From: Bacteroidota bacterium
GTDB lineage: Bacteria; Bacteroidota; Ignavibacteria; Ignavibacteriales; Melioribacteraceae
DNA: 64,000 bases
NCBI GenBank assembly: GCA_018818065.1
Contig: JAHISV010000012.1
Coordinates: 434,001 to 498,000 of the forward strand
Reading direction: 5' to 3'
Both the position numbers and the translations under genes were made by a program. Numbering within the stretch: position 1 is the first letter of the stretch; each line of letters begins with the position of its first letter. The notes beneath the pieces are model-generated. The model was not told where the DNA came from and did not search any database. It saw only the letters and a list, made by a program, of their open reading frames with translations. Shown here piece by piece: positions 37,662 through 48,700 of the stretch.

Positions 37662-37740
37662 TCCCCTGTTAAACCCACTTACAGAAAATCAAAATTTCTC
37701 TTATTCACTAAACCATTTTTAAGGCAGTTTAATTATCCCC

Positions 37741-38856
37741 TTATCCTGGCTGAACCTCATTTTTAATGTTTTTATTAATGAAAAGCGGAAGTTTCACTTT
37801 TACCATTGTTCTGTTCCCTGAACTGATAATAGATAGTGAACCATCAGCAATCATTAATAACTTTTGCACTAAGAATAACCCCAGACCATTGCCCACCTGT
37901 TGATATTTTTCTCTTTTGAACTGATGGAAGGCTCCCAGTTCCTTAATTTCCTCTTTGCTGATCCCCAATCCGTTATCCAAAACTCTTAATGTGTATGACC
38001 CTTTTTTAATTCTTCCATCTATGAATATTCTTGTTCCTTCTTTTGAGAATTTGCAAGCGTTACTTACAATCTCTTTTAGTATCAGTTGAAAATTGTTTTC
38101 TGCTATGGAAATATTAGCATACTGAAGTGTGGCTGTTATATCCTGAAAGCGGGCACTAATTTCGGGAGCATAAACCAAATTCCTTAAAGCCTTCTGTTCG
38201 TCCAATAAGTAAACATGGTTCTTGTTCTCTCTTGCTGCGTCCGAATCGCTCTCCATAACTTCATACTCTGCCAAAACGAGGAACTTTTCTAATCTCTCGA
38301 ACAATCTTGCTCCCGACTGATTGATACTGGTTATCATTTCAAGAGCTTCTTCTTTACCGAGATCATCATACTCCTTAGTGAGGTAATCAGAGTAACCAAG
38401 TATTGAAACAAGAGGTGTTCTTAATTCGTGAGGGACATACTTAACAATGTTTTGCCTAAGTTTATCTATTTCCTTTTTGAAATTATCCTTCTTCTCCAAA
38501 CGCACTTTTACAGCGCCGAGCAAGTCATCAGCCTTAAACGGTTTGGTTAAATAATCATCCACGCCAAGGTTCATTCCCTTTCTCAAGCTGAGAACATCTA
38601 CTTTTGCGGTAAGTAAAATAAAAGGGATGGTCTGCATGTCAGATCTTTTTTGGATATATTCAAAAAGTCCAAAACCATCCAGCTTAGGCATCATAACATC
38701 AGAAAGAATGAGATCAACTTTTTGGTTCTCAAGAACCTCTATTGCTTTAAGCCCGTTATTAGCTGTTAGAGAATTGTAACCTTCTTCTTCAAGTAATGAT
38801 GCTATATTTTCCTGCATATTCAAATCATCTTCAACAACAAGTATCGTTTTCGTCAT
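37741..38856 (-). CDS. Soluble receiver-histidine kinase hybrid
   Basis: A 371-residue protein: receiver (1-120, phospho-acceptor D53 in LSDVMMPKLDG), HisKA with H143 in PHELRTPLVS, and HATPase with NACKFSKEG, DNGLGIS and GNGLGLFLVQK. No transmembrane or PAS segment. Layouts of this kind act as phosphorelay intermediates that respond to another kinase through the receiver. It has a leader of 176 bases after the LytTR regulator gene that contains three 20-bp-spaced direct repeats. Confidence 0.87.
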   Translation of the reverse strand: MTKTILVVEDDLNMQENIASLLEEEGYNSLTANNGLKAIEVLENQKVDLILSDVMMPKLDGFGLFEYIQKRSDMQTIPFILLTAKVDVLSLRKGMNLGVDDYLTKPFKADDLLGAVKVRLEKKDNFKKEIDKLRQNIVKYVPHELRTPLVSILGYSDYLTKEYDDLGKEEALEMITSINQSGARLFERLEKFLVLAEYEVMESDSDAARENKNHVYLLDEQKALRNLVYAPEISARFQDITATLQYANISIAENNFQLILKEIVSNACKFSKEGTRIFIDGRIKKGSYTLRVLDNGLGISKEEIKELGAFHQFKREKYQQVGNGLGLFLVQKLLMIADGSLSIISSGNRTMVKVKLPLFINKNIKNEVQPG

Positions 38857-38922
38857 AGCTGCATATTCCTTCTGTAATTCTATGACTAATAATCGCTTAT
38901 TAATTGAGAGATTAAACGTAAA

Positions 38923-38974
38923 TGTTGACTTCGGTTTTTTAGTGTTGAATTCGGAAACGGGGTGTTGAGAACGG
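38923..38974. repeat. Three direct repeats with exact 20-bp period
   Basis: TGTTGACTTCGG (38923), TGTTGAATTCGG (38943) and TGTTGAGAACGG (38963). Direct repeats in phase on the helix are how LytTR-type regulators bind DNA, and a LytTR regulator gene ends 60 bases away. The repeats lie 67-118 bases upstream of the receiver-kinase start. Confidence 0.55.
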
Positions 38975-39032
38975 GAACGCTTTTTAAGATTCTATAGATG
39001 AGGGTTCTTTAAGAAAGATTATTTTTATAATA

Positions 39033-39794
39033 TTATAAATGATCCTTAATCCTGGAAGCGTATCTTTTACTGATTTCAAATGGTTTGTCAATTCCATCAA
39101 TATATACCCTAAAGGTGAACTTAAGCCATTTTTCCACCCTTGTTATATAATTTGTATTAACAATTGTAGAACGGTGGATTCTCAAAAAAATGGATTTAGG
39201 AAGTGTTGCTTCCCAAACGTTAAGTGATTTTCTGAATGTAACTTTTCTGTTATTAGCCAGACAGAGTGTTGTGTATTGATTAACAGAACTGATTGCTGTT
39301 ATTTGATTTACCTTTAGAAATTGCGGATGATTGTCAATGGTAATAAAGATTGTACTTTCCTCATTCATTGTTTTGTCGCTTTCTTCATTAGACTCTGGTT
39401 TAGGTGTTTCTTTCTTCTTCTCTTTGTATTTAGTAATGCGCGCTTCAACGGCACGAACCAAAGAATCGGCCTTTATGGGTTTAAAGAGGTAATCATCAGC
39501 TCCCAGTTCCATTCCTTTTCTAAGGTCATTTATTTCAACTTTTGCCGTTAAAAATATGAAGGGGACATCATCAATATCTTTATCAAGTTGTATCTCTTCA
39601 AGTACTCCGTATCCATCCAGCTTAGGCATCATAATATCGCATAAAACGAGCGCTGGTTTGTATTCTCTTATTTTCCTTAATCCCTCTAAACCGTTACAAG
39701 CGGTTTTTACCTCATAGCCAACTTCTTCAAGTATGCATGCCAGGTTTTCCGCAACATCAAATTCATCCTCAATTATCAATATTTTTGAACTCAT
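39033..39794 (-). CDS. LytTR-family response regulator
   Basis: A 253-residue protein: receiver (1-122, phospho-acceptor in LCDIMMPKLDG), a charged linker (130-147), and a LytTR DNA-binding domain (about 150-253) with the motif FLRIHRSTIVNTNYI. Beta-strand LytTR domains bind direct repeats. It lies 81 bases downstream of the heme-binding kinase and is the natural partner for that kinase. A close paralogue is at 57.8-58.6 kb. Confidence 0.9.
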   Translation of the reverse strand: MSSKILIIEDEFDVAENLACILEEVGYEVKTACNGLEGLRKIREYKPALVLCDIMMPKLDGYGVLEEIQLDKDIDDVPFIFLTAKVEINDLRKGMELGADDYLFKPIKADSLVRAVEARITKYKEKKKETPKPESNEESDKTMNEESTIFITIDNHPQFLKVNQITAISSVNQYTTLCLANNRKVTFRKSLNVWEATLPKSIFLRIHRSTIVNTNYITRVEKWLKFTFRVYIDGIDKPFEISKRYASRIKDHL

Positions 39795-39875
39795 GCAATA
39801 ATCCCTTTTTAGACAAATATCTTCATTTTATTTGTGATGTCCAGAATATTTAAATGTTCATATTAACGATTTAAT

Positions 39876-41480
39876 TCACAAAGAGCTATCCGCCATTCTC
39901 CCAATCGTAAAATAGAAAGTACTCCCTCCAAATTTGTTGTTCAACGCGTCTTCTTCCTCACTTTCAACCCAAATTTTACCATCATGTTTTTCCACAAACT
40001 CTTTACAGAGCAATAAGCCCAGGCCTGTACTCTCTTCACCATCGGTTCCCTTGCGTCCAACGTTCTCTTCCATCTTAAAAAGCTGCCGGCGGATCTCTTC
40101 ACTCATTCCAATACCGCTGTCTCTAACAGCAATTTCAACCTTTGTATCTTTTTCTTTTGCAGATACGATTACCTTACCCCCTGGTTTTGTAAATTTTACT
40201 GCATTCGATAAGAGATTTCGAAGAATTGAGTTAAGCATGGATTCATCCGCATAGACCTTTTGATCACCTGGATCATCAAGAACTATTTCTACTCCTTTTT
40301 GTTCACCTCTCTTACTGATTAAAGCAATATTCTGTCTCAATGCTTCTGACAATAATATTTCCTCTGGTGCAAAACTTAATTTGCCCTGCTGCATAAGAGC
40401 CCAATCCAGTAAATTCTGTAAAAGTTTATAAAGATTCTTTGCGTTATCATGGATTTCTTTACTTAATGTTGTAATTTCGTCTTTAGTAAACTCATTACCC
40501 CCTTCAGACATCACTTCCGTTAAACCGATAAATCCTTGAAACGGACTTTTCAAATCGTGTGCAATAATAGAGAAAAACTTATCCTTCTCAGAATTCAATT
40601 TTTCAAGTTTATCCCTGGTTTCCGTAAGATCTTCAATAAGAATATTTTTTTGTACTAAGTTATCTTCAATAATGTTTTTGGAATTATGTAATTCTTCGTT
40701 AAGTTCAAGTATTTCTTTTTCATGGATATCACGCCTTGTGATGTAGATATAGAATCGTGTTTTCACCATGGAGATACCGATAAACCCAAGAACCCATATG
40801 AAGCCGTAACCGAGAAACATTTTCCAGGTCTGGCTTTCTATTGATGCCTGATAGCTCTTCCAGGGAACGGTTGAACTTATTCCACCTCTTATATCGCCAA
40901 CCTTATAACCTTGCGCCTCATGACATTTTAAGCAGCCTTCCTCGGTAATTAGCGGATGCATGTAACGAAAATACTTCTCATCGTTTATAATACTAAAACC
41001 GGAATATTCATCAACACCTTTTTCGAACTCTTTTAAAGCATTAATTTCCCACTCATCCGGAGCGTTCGCCTGTCGGATGGGATCCAGACTGGTAATGTGA
41101 CCAATTATACCAAGCTTTTTAAATGAAAGCTCATGTACCTGCCTGGTGATATATGCAGGGTTCATCAGAGTAAGTTTCTTCCCGGATGGAGTTTGAATAT
41201 CCCTCTCTGGAATATTAATAAGAAAAGGATTGGGGGGGGTGTTTTCAGTTATTGGCACATAAACACTACCCTGAAGCGTTGCCCATTCGCGAAACATTAC
41301 ATCCTTTTCATACCCCTTGTATGCCTCTCTCTTAGCCAGTGTAACTGTTTCTTCGTAGGTGTTTATATATGACCAGGTAATAATGCTCAAAATTATGACT
41401 GTCCATCCGGCAAACAGAAAGAAGAATGAGACCCTAATCGGGTATCTGCCGGAATCCTTTTGTTTCTTAAATAATTTCAT
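39876..41480 (-). CDS. Membrane histidine kinase with c-type-heme-binding (DUF3365/Tll0287-like) sensor
   Basis: A 534-residue kinase. TM1 is about 18-40, then an extracytoplasmic domain (45-215) of the DUF3365 kind ending with HPLITEEGCLKCHEAQGY; CLKCH (183-187) is a c-type heme attachment motif. TM2 is about 219-240, followed by a coiled coil (250-300), HisKA H308 in IAHDLKSPFQG, and HATPase with NAVKFTKPG, DSGIGMS and STGLGLLLCKE. Such domains are thought to sense redox state, oxygen or NO. Its likely partner is the LytTR regulator immediately downstream. Confidence 0.88.
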   Translation of the reverse strand: MKLFKKQKDSGRYPIRVSFFFLFAGWTVIILSIITWSYINTYEETVTLAKREAYKGYEKDVMFREWATLQGSVYVPITENTPPNPFLINIPERDIQTPSGKKLTLMNPAYITRQVHELSFKKLGIIGHITSLDPIRQANAPDEWEINALKEFEKGVDEYSGFSIINDEKYFRYMHPLITEEGCLKCHEAQGYKVGDIRGGISSTVPWKSYQASIESQTWKMFLGYGFIWVLGFIGISMVKTRFYIYITRRDIHEKEILELNEELHNSKNIIEDNLVQKNILIEDLTETRDKLEKLNSEKDKFFSIIAHDLKSPFQGFIGLTEVMSEGGNEFTKDEITTLSKEIHDNAKNLYKLLQNLLDWALMQQGKLSFAPEEILLSEALRQNIALISKRGEQKGVEIVLDDPGDQKVYADESMLNSILRNLLSNAVKFTKPGGKVIVSAKEKDTKVEIAVRDSGIGMSEEIRRQLFKMEENVGRKGTDGEESTGLGLLLCKEFVEKHDGKIWVESEEEDALNNKFGGSTFYFTIGRMADSSL

Positions 41481-41579
41481 CCCCTTTCTTCCTGTATCAT
41501 TTTTAGTTTATATACATGCGTCCACTCCAGAAAGCAAATAAACTGTTAAAAAGGTAATAAGCTTCACTGATGAGTTTTG

Positions 41580-41607
41580 TTAACCCACGACTTAAGTCGT
41601 GGGTTAA
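41580..41607. repeat. 28-bp perfect palindrome (REP-like element, first part)
   Basis: The half-site TTAACCCACGACTT (41580-41593) is followed at once by its exact reverse complement (41594-41607), with no loop. It is the first of two hairpins in the gap between the heme kinase and the next large kinase. Confidence 0.75.
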
Positions 41608-41628
41608 TAACAACTTAGAGAATTTAGT

Positions 41629-41663
41629 AACCGTTTTACTCGTGCGCCTCTGGCGTAACGGTT
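41629..41663. repeat. Imperfect hairpin next to the palindrome (REP-like element, second part)
   Basis: Outer arms AACCGTT (41629-41635) and AACGGTT (41657-41663) enclose an inner stem CGCC-TCT-GGCG with a one-sided bulge. A palindrome followed by a bulged hairpin resembles REP elements mobilised by REP-associated tyrosine transposases (RAYT/IS200-like). No transposase gene is nearby. Confidence 0.5.
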
Positions 41664-41696
41664 TTAACATCTTATAACAACTATCGTGTGTATTTA

Positions 41697-44600
41697 TTAT
41701 ACCTTAATTAAGGGGATTTCAACAAAAAATGCTGTCCCTTTGTCTTTTTCACTTTTCAACCATATTTCTCCCTGATGTAAAGCAACAGATCTTTTAACAA
41801 TTGCCAATCCAAGTCCGGTACCCGCTAAATCACTCGCATCTTCAGTCCTATAGAAAGAATCGAATACTTTATCCTGATCTTTAGTCTCTATCCCCATACC
41901 TTCATCGCTAACAGTGATTTTTATTTTTACTTCCTGAGTAACCAATAGTTTAATTGAACCCCCGGCCGGGCTGTACTTAATTGCATTTGAAAGTAAATTA
42001 AGTAAAATCATCCTCATTAATTTTTCATCAATTAAAATCTCGGTATCCTTTGCCTTGTAATCAAATAGTAATTTATGATGATCAGTTATCATGGGCTTAA
42101 TTTCACTAATGATCCCGGTACAAAATATATCGAAACGAACCGTTTGAGGATTAAACTCAACTTTGCCTGAATCGGTTTTATTTAAAAGGAGTACATTTTC
42201 AAGTAAAGATGTGAGATGATCAATTGAATGGATTACTTTTTCAGTGTGTTTAAGGTACTTGATCTCATCCCATTTACGACCGTATTTCTGAAGTAATTCT
42301 ATAGACGATAGAATAGTGGTTAAGGGAGTTCTAAACTCGTGCGATACTGTTGAAACAAACTGAGTTTTCAACTCACCAAGTTCTTTCTCTTTATCCAACG
42401 ACTCTTTCAGCATGCTTTCAACTTCTTTTTCCTTTACAATTTCATTTCTAAGTTGGCTGTTAATAAATTCAAGCTCCTCAGTTCTGGTTTTTACTAATTC
42501 TTCCAGGTGTTCCTGATATTTTCTAATTTCTTCTTCCGCTTTTTTGCGCTCGGTAATATCTCTATTGCTTATTCTTCTGCCCAGATATTTATTATTCTCA
42601 TCAAAAATAGGTCTGCAGATATGCTGAATATATACTATTGAGGAATCCTTGCTAATAATTCTGAATTCCAATTCCTCGATGCTTTCTTTTCCATCAAGTG
42701 AAAAAATCTTGTGTTTATGATTGTTATATATTGCTTTGTCCACGGCGTATATCATTTCAGTCAATAACCCCGGGTTTGTTGAAAGCTCGTAAGGTGAATA
42801 TCCTGTCATTCGCTCGCACGAAGGAGACATATATACAATTTGATCTTTTTCATCCTCCCAGTACTCCCAGTCATAAGTAAAATCTGCAACTGTTCTAAAT
42901 TTCAATTCACTTCTTCTCAATAATTCTTCTGCTTGTTCAAGTTCTTCATTTTGGGCGACGAGATCATCAATAATATTCAGGGTTGCATTTCGTGCTTCTT
43001 TTAATTCGTTATTCTTATTTACTAATTCCTCGTTCTTAGTTTTCTCAAATTCATGAAGCCGCTTAAGTTCTTCTTCCATCTGTTTACGTTCAGTTATATC
43101 CTGGACAGTACCACTAAGAATACCAGGTTCACCTCTATCATTAAGGATTAGTTCACCCGCCTCTGCCCACACCCAACGGATCGATCTATCAGGATGAATA
43201 ATACGATATTCAAGAGGAATCGGTTTTTTATTTTGGATAATAGAAAGATTCGAATCATCAACTCTTGCCCTATCGTCCGGGTGAATCGCTTTATCAATTA
43301 CATCAGTAAGCGAACCGGTAAAATTCCCCTTATCAACACCAAAAATATTGAACATTTCATCTGACCATTCTAGCCTATTAGCTTTAATGTCCCAGGTCCA
43401 ACTCCCCACATGTGCATAGAGTTGCGCTTTTGTCAGTTTGATTTGTGAAAGACTTAGTGCTTCCTCTGCCAGTTTACGCTCAGTAATATCTAAATTAGCT
43501 CCAATATAACCCGTTATATTATTTGAACTATCTCTTAAAGCAACTGCAGAACCCAATACCCATGTTACTTTCTCCTCAGGCGTCATAAATCTGTACTCAA
43601 AATACCATGGGGCATTACTCTTTGCGTTTTCATACCACAGCTTTTGAATGTACTCTCTGTCATCAGGGTGTAAGCCATTTACCCATCCAAAACCTTCCGC
43701 TTCTTCCTGAGATAATCCGGTAAGCTCGCACCATTTATTGTTCACATAAATGCAATTGCCATCTTTATCAGTTTCGTAAATTGCAAGGGGTGAAAAATCT
43801 GACAGTGTCTTGAAGCGTACTTCACTTTTATAAAGTGACTTATATGCTGTTTGTAATTTTTCTTCTGAGCTTTTCATTTCAGTTATATCATTGTCAATTA
43901 CAAGAGTAGCGGGTCTACCTTCCCATTGAACATCAGCGGTATTTCTGGCAAGCCATTTAATACTATTATTTTTATGAATTATTCTTAGTATGTATTTTTT
44001 CGGAACATCCTCGCCTCTTTTTCTTGCTTCAATTATGTCAAGAATCATTCTCCGATCTTCCGGATATATAACGTCAAATTGATTTTGAGCAGACATCTCT
44101 TCAAGTGAATACCCTGTCATTGTATAAAAATTTGGATTAGTAAATTTTATAAGCCCATCCTGCACAATTGAGATCGTCTCACTAGCATTCTCAAACAATG
44201 CACGGTACTTTTCTTCACTCGACCTCAGCATTTCAAAGGTATTATGGCTGGATAATGCAATAGCCAGATTATCACTAAAATGTTCCAGAAATGAAATGAT
44301 GCCCGGTGTAAATAAGTCTGGTTGTTTATGGTTTACTTGCAACAGTCCAAAAGTTTCCGCCATAAATCGTAAAGGGAATAATCCTACAGATTCATAACCC
44401 TCTCCATTACACCTGTTGCGTGTTCGTGCCTGCCGATCTTCATCTGAGGTGCTTGCTAAAAGATCACTTGTGTTATTTGACCAAAAACTACCCCGTTCTG
44501 TAAAGAATGATTTAGAAGGATCAAAACGTTCACAGAGAATATTGCCGCACATACAATCCAGTACCGGGTTTCCTATATCGTCCCGGATTAATTCACCCTC

Positions 44601-45572
44601 TTTATCATAAGAACATAAGTATTTTTCAGCTTTAACAAATTTATTTGAGAAGCCCAGGGTTTCAAAATAAGGGTAATCATCACCTTCCTTTAAGCGTATT
44701 CCAATAGCGTCGCACTTCAACCATTGCTTAAGAAATGACGTTACAGATTGAATCAGTTCGGGTTTGGTAGTTGTAGTGTTAATAATTCTGAGAAGCTCAC
44801 CTTTTGCTCTTTGTTCTTCATAAAAGCGTTTACTTTCGGTTATGTTAATGCAAAATATGCGAACTGTATCCAACCCCGGCACGAAACAAATATTCTGAAC
44901 ATAAATGCGGTCTTTAATGCTTATTTCAGAGATCAGTGGATTTCCGGTTTTCTTATCAAGACGTTCTATGATCTCATTGATATCAACTGGCAGAAACACT
45001 TCCGGGTCGTCAAGCTTCAAATCTTCCAGTACCGCAATAACAGCTGGATTATAGTATTTTACCTTTCCCTTTAAGTCTAACTCAATTATCGGCTCAGGAT
45101 TGTATTTTGGAAATGAGGCAAGGTGCTGAATGTGACGCTCCACCTCCTTTTGCTCAGTCACATCATAAGCTGTACCCTGAGTACCAATAATGCTACCTGC
45201 TTCGTTTAGGATATGTACTGAATTGAAAACGAGATTTATTTCATTACCGGCTTTGCCTATATGGATAGTTTCATATCCCTTAACACTTCCGCCGGTTAGT
45301 ATTCTTGCAAATTCAATGAGGTCTTGCTTTGCTTGTTCCGGAGTTTGAAAGTCAGAAAATTTTCGTCCTAGCATCTCACTGGTTTTAAAGCCAAAGACTC
45401 TTTCCCATTCCGGATTGAGATAAGTATATCTTCCCTCCACGTCGCATTGCCAGATGAGATCCTGAGAAGTTTCTACCAGACCATGATAGAGGGACTCAGA
45501 TCTTCTGAGTGCCTCATTGGCAATTTTTAGTGATTCAAAATTCTGATCTTCAGATTTACTTTTTTTTCGCAT
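41697..45572 (-). CDS. Multi-PAS/GAF sensor histidine kinase (about 1291 residues)
   Basis: From ATG 45572, which has GGAG five bases upstream; the in-frame ATG at 45590 lacks one. No transmembrane segment. In order: PAS (about 30-145), a PAS-like segment (150-250), a GAF domain (about 260-455, with many cysteines around CMCGNILCERFD), PAS units near 465-590, 595-720, 725-850 and 890-1040, a coiled coil, HisKA with HEFRTPLTTILSS, and HATPase with NAIKYSPAGG, DEGMGIE and GTGLGLAIVKRS. The kinase half is very close to that of the 1455-residue kinase at 49-53.5 kb and to the pseudogene at 59 kb. Confidence 0.9.
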   Translation of the reverse strand: MRKKSKSEDQNFESLKIANEALRRSESLYHGLVETSQDLIWQCDVEGRYTYLNPEWERVFGFKTSEMLGRKFSDFQTPEQAKQDLIEFARILTGGSVKGYETIHIGKAGNEINLVFNSVHILNEAGSIIGTQGTAYDVTEQKEVERHIQHLASFPKYNPEPIIELDLKGKVKYYNPAVIAVLEDLKLDDPEVFLPVDINEIIERLDKKTGNPLISEISIKDRIYVQNICFVPGLDTVRIFCINITESKRFYEEQRAKGELLRIINTTTTKPELIQSVTSFLKQWLKCDAIGIRLKEGDDYPYFETLGFSNKFVKAEKYLCSYDKEGELIRDDIGNPVLDCMCGNILCERFDPSKSFFTERGSFWSNNTSDLLASTSDEDRQARTRNRCNGEGYESVGLFPLRFMAETFGLLQVNHKQPDLFTPGIISFLEHFSDNLAIALSSHNTFEMLRSSEEKYRALFENASETISIVQDGLIKFTNPNFYTMTGYSLEEMSAQNQFDVIYPEDRRMILDIIEARKRGEDVPKKYILRIIHKNNSIKWLARNTADVQWEGRPATLVIDNDITEMKSSEEKLQTAYKSLYKSEVRFKTLSDFSPLAIYETDKDGNCIYVNNKWCELTGLSQEEAEGFGWVNGLHPDDREYIQKLWYENAKSNAPWYFEYRFMTPEEKVTWVLGSAVALRDSSNNITGYIGANLDITERKLAEEALSLSQIKLTKAQLYAHVGSWTWDIKANRLEWSDEMFNIFGVDKGNFTGSLTDVIDKAIHPDDRARVDDSNLSIIQNKKPIPLEYRIIHPDRSIRWVWAEAGELILNDRGEPGILSGTVQDITERKQMEEELKRLHEFEKTKNEELVNKNNELKEARNATLNIIDDLVAQNEELEQAEELLRRSELKFRTVADFTYDWEYWEDEKDQIVYMSPSCERMTGYSPYELSTNPGLLTEMIYAVDKAIYNNHKHKIFSLDGKESIEELEFRIISKDSSIVYIQHICRPIFDENNKYLGRRISNRDITERKKAEEEIRKYQEHLEELVKTRTEELEFINSQLRNEIVKEKEVESMLKESLDKEKELGELKTQFVSTVSHEFRTPLTTILSSIELLQKYGRKWDEIKYLKHTEKVIHSIDHLTSLLENVLLLNKTDSGKVEFNPQTVRFDIFCTGIISEIKPMITDHHKLLFDYKAKDTEILIDEKLMRMILLNLLSNAIKYSPAGGSIKLLVTQEVKIKITVSDEGMGIETKDQDKVFDSFYRTEDASDLAGTGLGLAIVKRSVALHQGEIWLKSEKDKGTAFFVEIPLIKV

Positions 45573-45745
45573 CTCTTCTCCAAAACACACGGAAATTATC
45601 AGGAGTATATTAATTGCTTTTTATTGACTTGGTCCGTTTATTTATTCTTCATCAGTATTATTTTAAAATTAATTGTGAACAAGAGCTTTTTGCCATTAAA
45701 TCAAATGATTAACATAATCTGCCTATTTCCCATAGATTTAGGATT

Positions 45746-48700
45746 TTAATGAATATTGTATTTAGAAGGCTTCCCTTCTTCTTCTAGCAATGCATTTATT
45801 TCTTTCTTCAACTCTATCATTTTATTTTCCCTGCCAACCATAAGCTTATTAAACCGGGTAATTTCTTCCATCTGTTCTTTTAATTCCTTTTCAACTTTTT
45901 TCCGCTCAGTTATATCAGTAAAAAATACCATTATCATTTCCAAATTTTTAGAATATGTTGAGCTTACTTCCATCTCAACAATCTTCCCATCCTTGCACTT
46001 ATGCTGTGTCTCAAATTTATCAAATCCTACCTTTAATAATTTTTGCATATGATTTTTTGTATCTTCCTTCCTTTCAATAGCTTCAAGATCAGAGATATTC
46101 ATGCAAAGCAGTTCATCTCTGGAATAACCCGACATTTTACAATAGATATCATTTACTTCCTTTAGATTTCCAATTAAATCAACTCGCCAAAAACCCTCAT
46201 TGGAAGTCTCGGTAATTAGCTTGAACTGTTCGGCTTTTCTGTTTAATTCGTCCTGAGCAAGTTTGCCCTCGGTGATGTCCCAGATAGTACCAATCATAGA
46301 AACAACATTGCCACTACCGTCAAAGTCTATTTTACCTAACCCATGCACCCATCTGGTAGCCCCATCCGATTTACGGAGAATTCTATACTCCTTATTAAAT
46401 AATTGATGCTTCCCAATAACTTCTTCCGTTAAATAGATATTCATCATCTCACTATCAATAGGATGCACAATGTCCAGCCACCTTTCAATACTCCTGACTT
46501 CTTCCTTTTCAATACCAAAAATCTGATCGAGAACCTCAGACGATTCCCAGAGACCAGTAATAAAATCGACTTTGTATGACCCAATAAATGCAGCTCGTTG
46601 AGATTCTTTGAAAAAATACTCGCTTTCGCGTAAGGCGGCTTCAGCTTTCTTACGTTCAGTAACGTCATGAATAATTGAAACCAACAAAATTTCCTGGTGA
46701 AATGTAATTGGAGATGAATGTACTTCCACTGTTCTAATTTCACCACTGGCAAGTTTATGCGGAAATACAAAATAATTTTGTTGACCAGCTTCTGCTTTAC
46801 TTCGTTCTTCTTCTGTTTTTTCAGGAGCAAGCGTATTAATCTCCTGAATTGTTTTGTTCTTTAATTCATCAATAGAATATCCATAAAATACTGCCGCGGA
46901 AGCATTAGCATCTTTAATTTTGCCGGTTTTCGGTTCAACTATTAACATCACAGCATTATTCTTTTCAAATAAATTACGAAATCTAACTTCACTTTCACGC
47001 AAAGCTTCTTCCGTTTGTTTACGTTCTGTAATATCACGGTAGTTCATTAATACACCATTGATAGCACTATTTTTAGTAAGATTAACAGCGGTCAATTCAA
47101 TTGGTTTGTAACTGCCATCTTTGCATTTATATCTGTACACAACCTTTTTGGTTTTGTTATCTTCCTGAAGCAAATCAAAGAATTCCTTTTGAATTCTTTC
47201 CAGATCCTCAGGGTGAACCGTATCCCAGCCATTGGTTCCTATAAGATCTTCAGGTTTCCAGCCGAACCATTTTTCACTGTTCGGGCTTTTGTATTTAATT
47301 ATGCCCTCTGCACTCGTTATCCCGATCACATCAGAAATGTTTGAAATCATCTGTTTATGTTTTTCTTCACTTTCAGCCAATGCTAAAGCAGCTTTCCGTT
47401 TTTCAGTCTCATCTGACAAAATACAGTGAGTTTGTCTAAAACTTCCATCAACATTATATCCTACCCTGCCCTCAAAAACAATATGGTGATATGATCCATC
47501 CTTATGAACCACCTCAATTTCGGTGTGTATTCTCCCGGCAGCTTTAAAACTGGCAAACCGCTCCCTGAAACCATTTCTATAATCAGGTGAAAAGAAATCC
47601 CCAAAACTTTTGCCAATAACATCCTGATAATTATAGCCAAGCATTTCCAGCCAAACTTTATTTACAGCAATAAAACATCCATTTTCGTCAAGAGATTGAT
47701 AACCAAGCGGCGCCTGATCAAAAAGCAACCGAAATCTTTCTTCATTTTCCTTTAGTCTTTCAAATAGTTCTTTGCGCTCTGTAATATCCTGAGTAAAACC
47801 AATCCCCTTTAAAGCATTACCCTCGGCATCAAATTCCAGTTCTGCCTTTTCTCTTACCCACTTAACTTTTCCATCTACAATTAAGCGATGTTCAATATCG
47901 TATGGCGCACCATTAACAGCTTCGTTCCACATCTTGTCTACATATTCTCTATCCTCCGGATGAAGACAACTTACAAACAATTCGTAATTCATTGGCGTAC
48001 CGAATGGAACGCCGAATATTTTATAGTTTTCTTCTGTCCAGGTTAGAATATTTTCCACTACATCCATTTCCCATGTGCCAATGCTACCAATTTCCTGGGC
48101 TTTTGTTAGATAGTATTCATTTTTCTTAAGTTCCTCTGTCTTTTGTAATCTATCACTTATATCTCTAACAATATTCATAAGTGCGGGGCGATTACCATAT
48201 AATAGATTAACAACCTTTATTTCTACAGGGACTAAGTGTCCATCTTTGTGTTTTAGTGATGTTTCAAATGCAGAATATCCTTTTTCGAGAATCTCACGCT
48301 TGCGGCTATCCAATTCTGTTGCATTTCTATCAATCTCAAACTCCGCGGGATGTTTCCCAACAATATCTTCTCTATTAAAGCCCAACATAATAGCTGCAGC
48401 CTCATTTGCCTCAACAATATTTGAAATTGTCGAATCGGGGTTTATGTAAAAAATCGTGATCCCATCCTTGTTGGATTCGAATAAGTCACGATACTTTTTC
48501 TCACTAATCTTCAGCTCGTTTACAAACCGATTACTATTCTCCTGATCCAGAAGAATTTTACCAAGTAAAAGAGTTACAAGTGGAAAGAGCGCTAAAAGAG
48601 TAAAAGAAATTACTTTGTAGATTTCCTTGATATTACCCAATGGTAGGGTTAAAACAAGAAAAAGCATTACAGCGTGGAGCAGTAAACCAAAGAGGTATAA

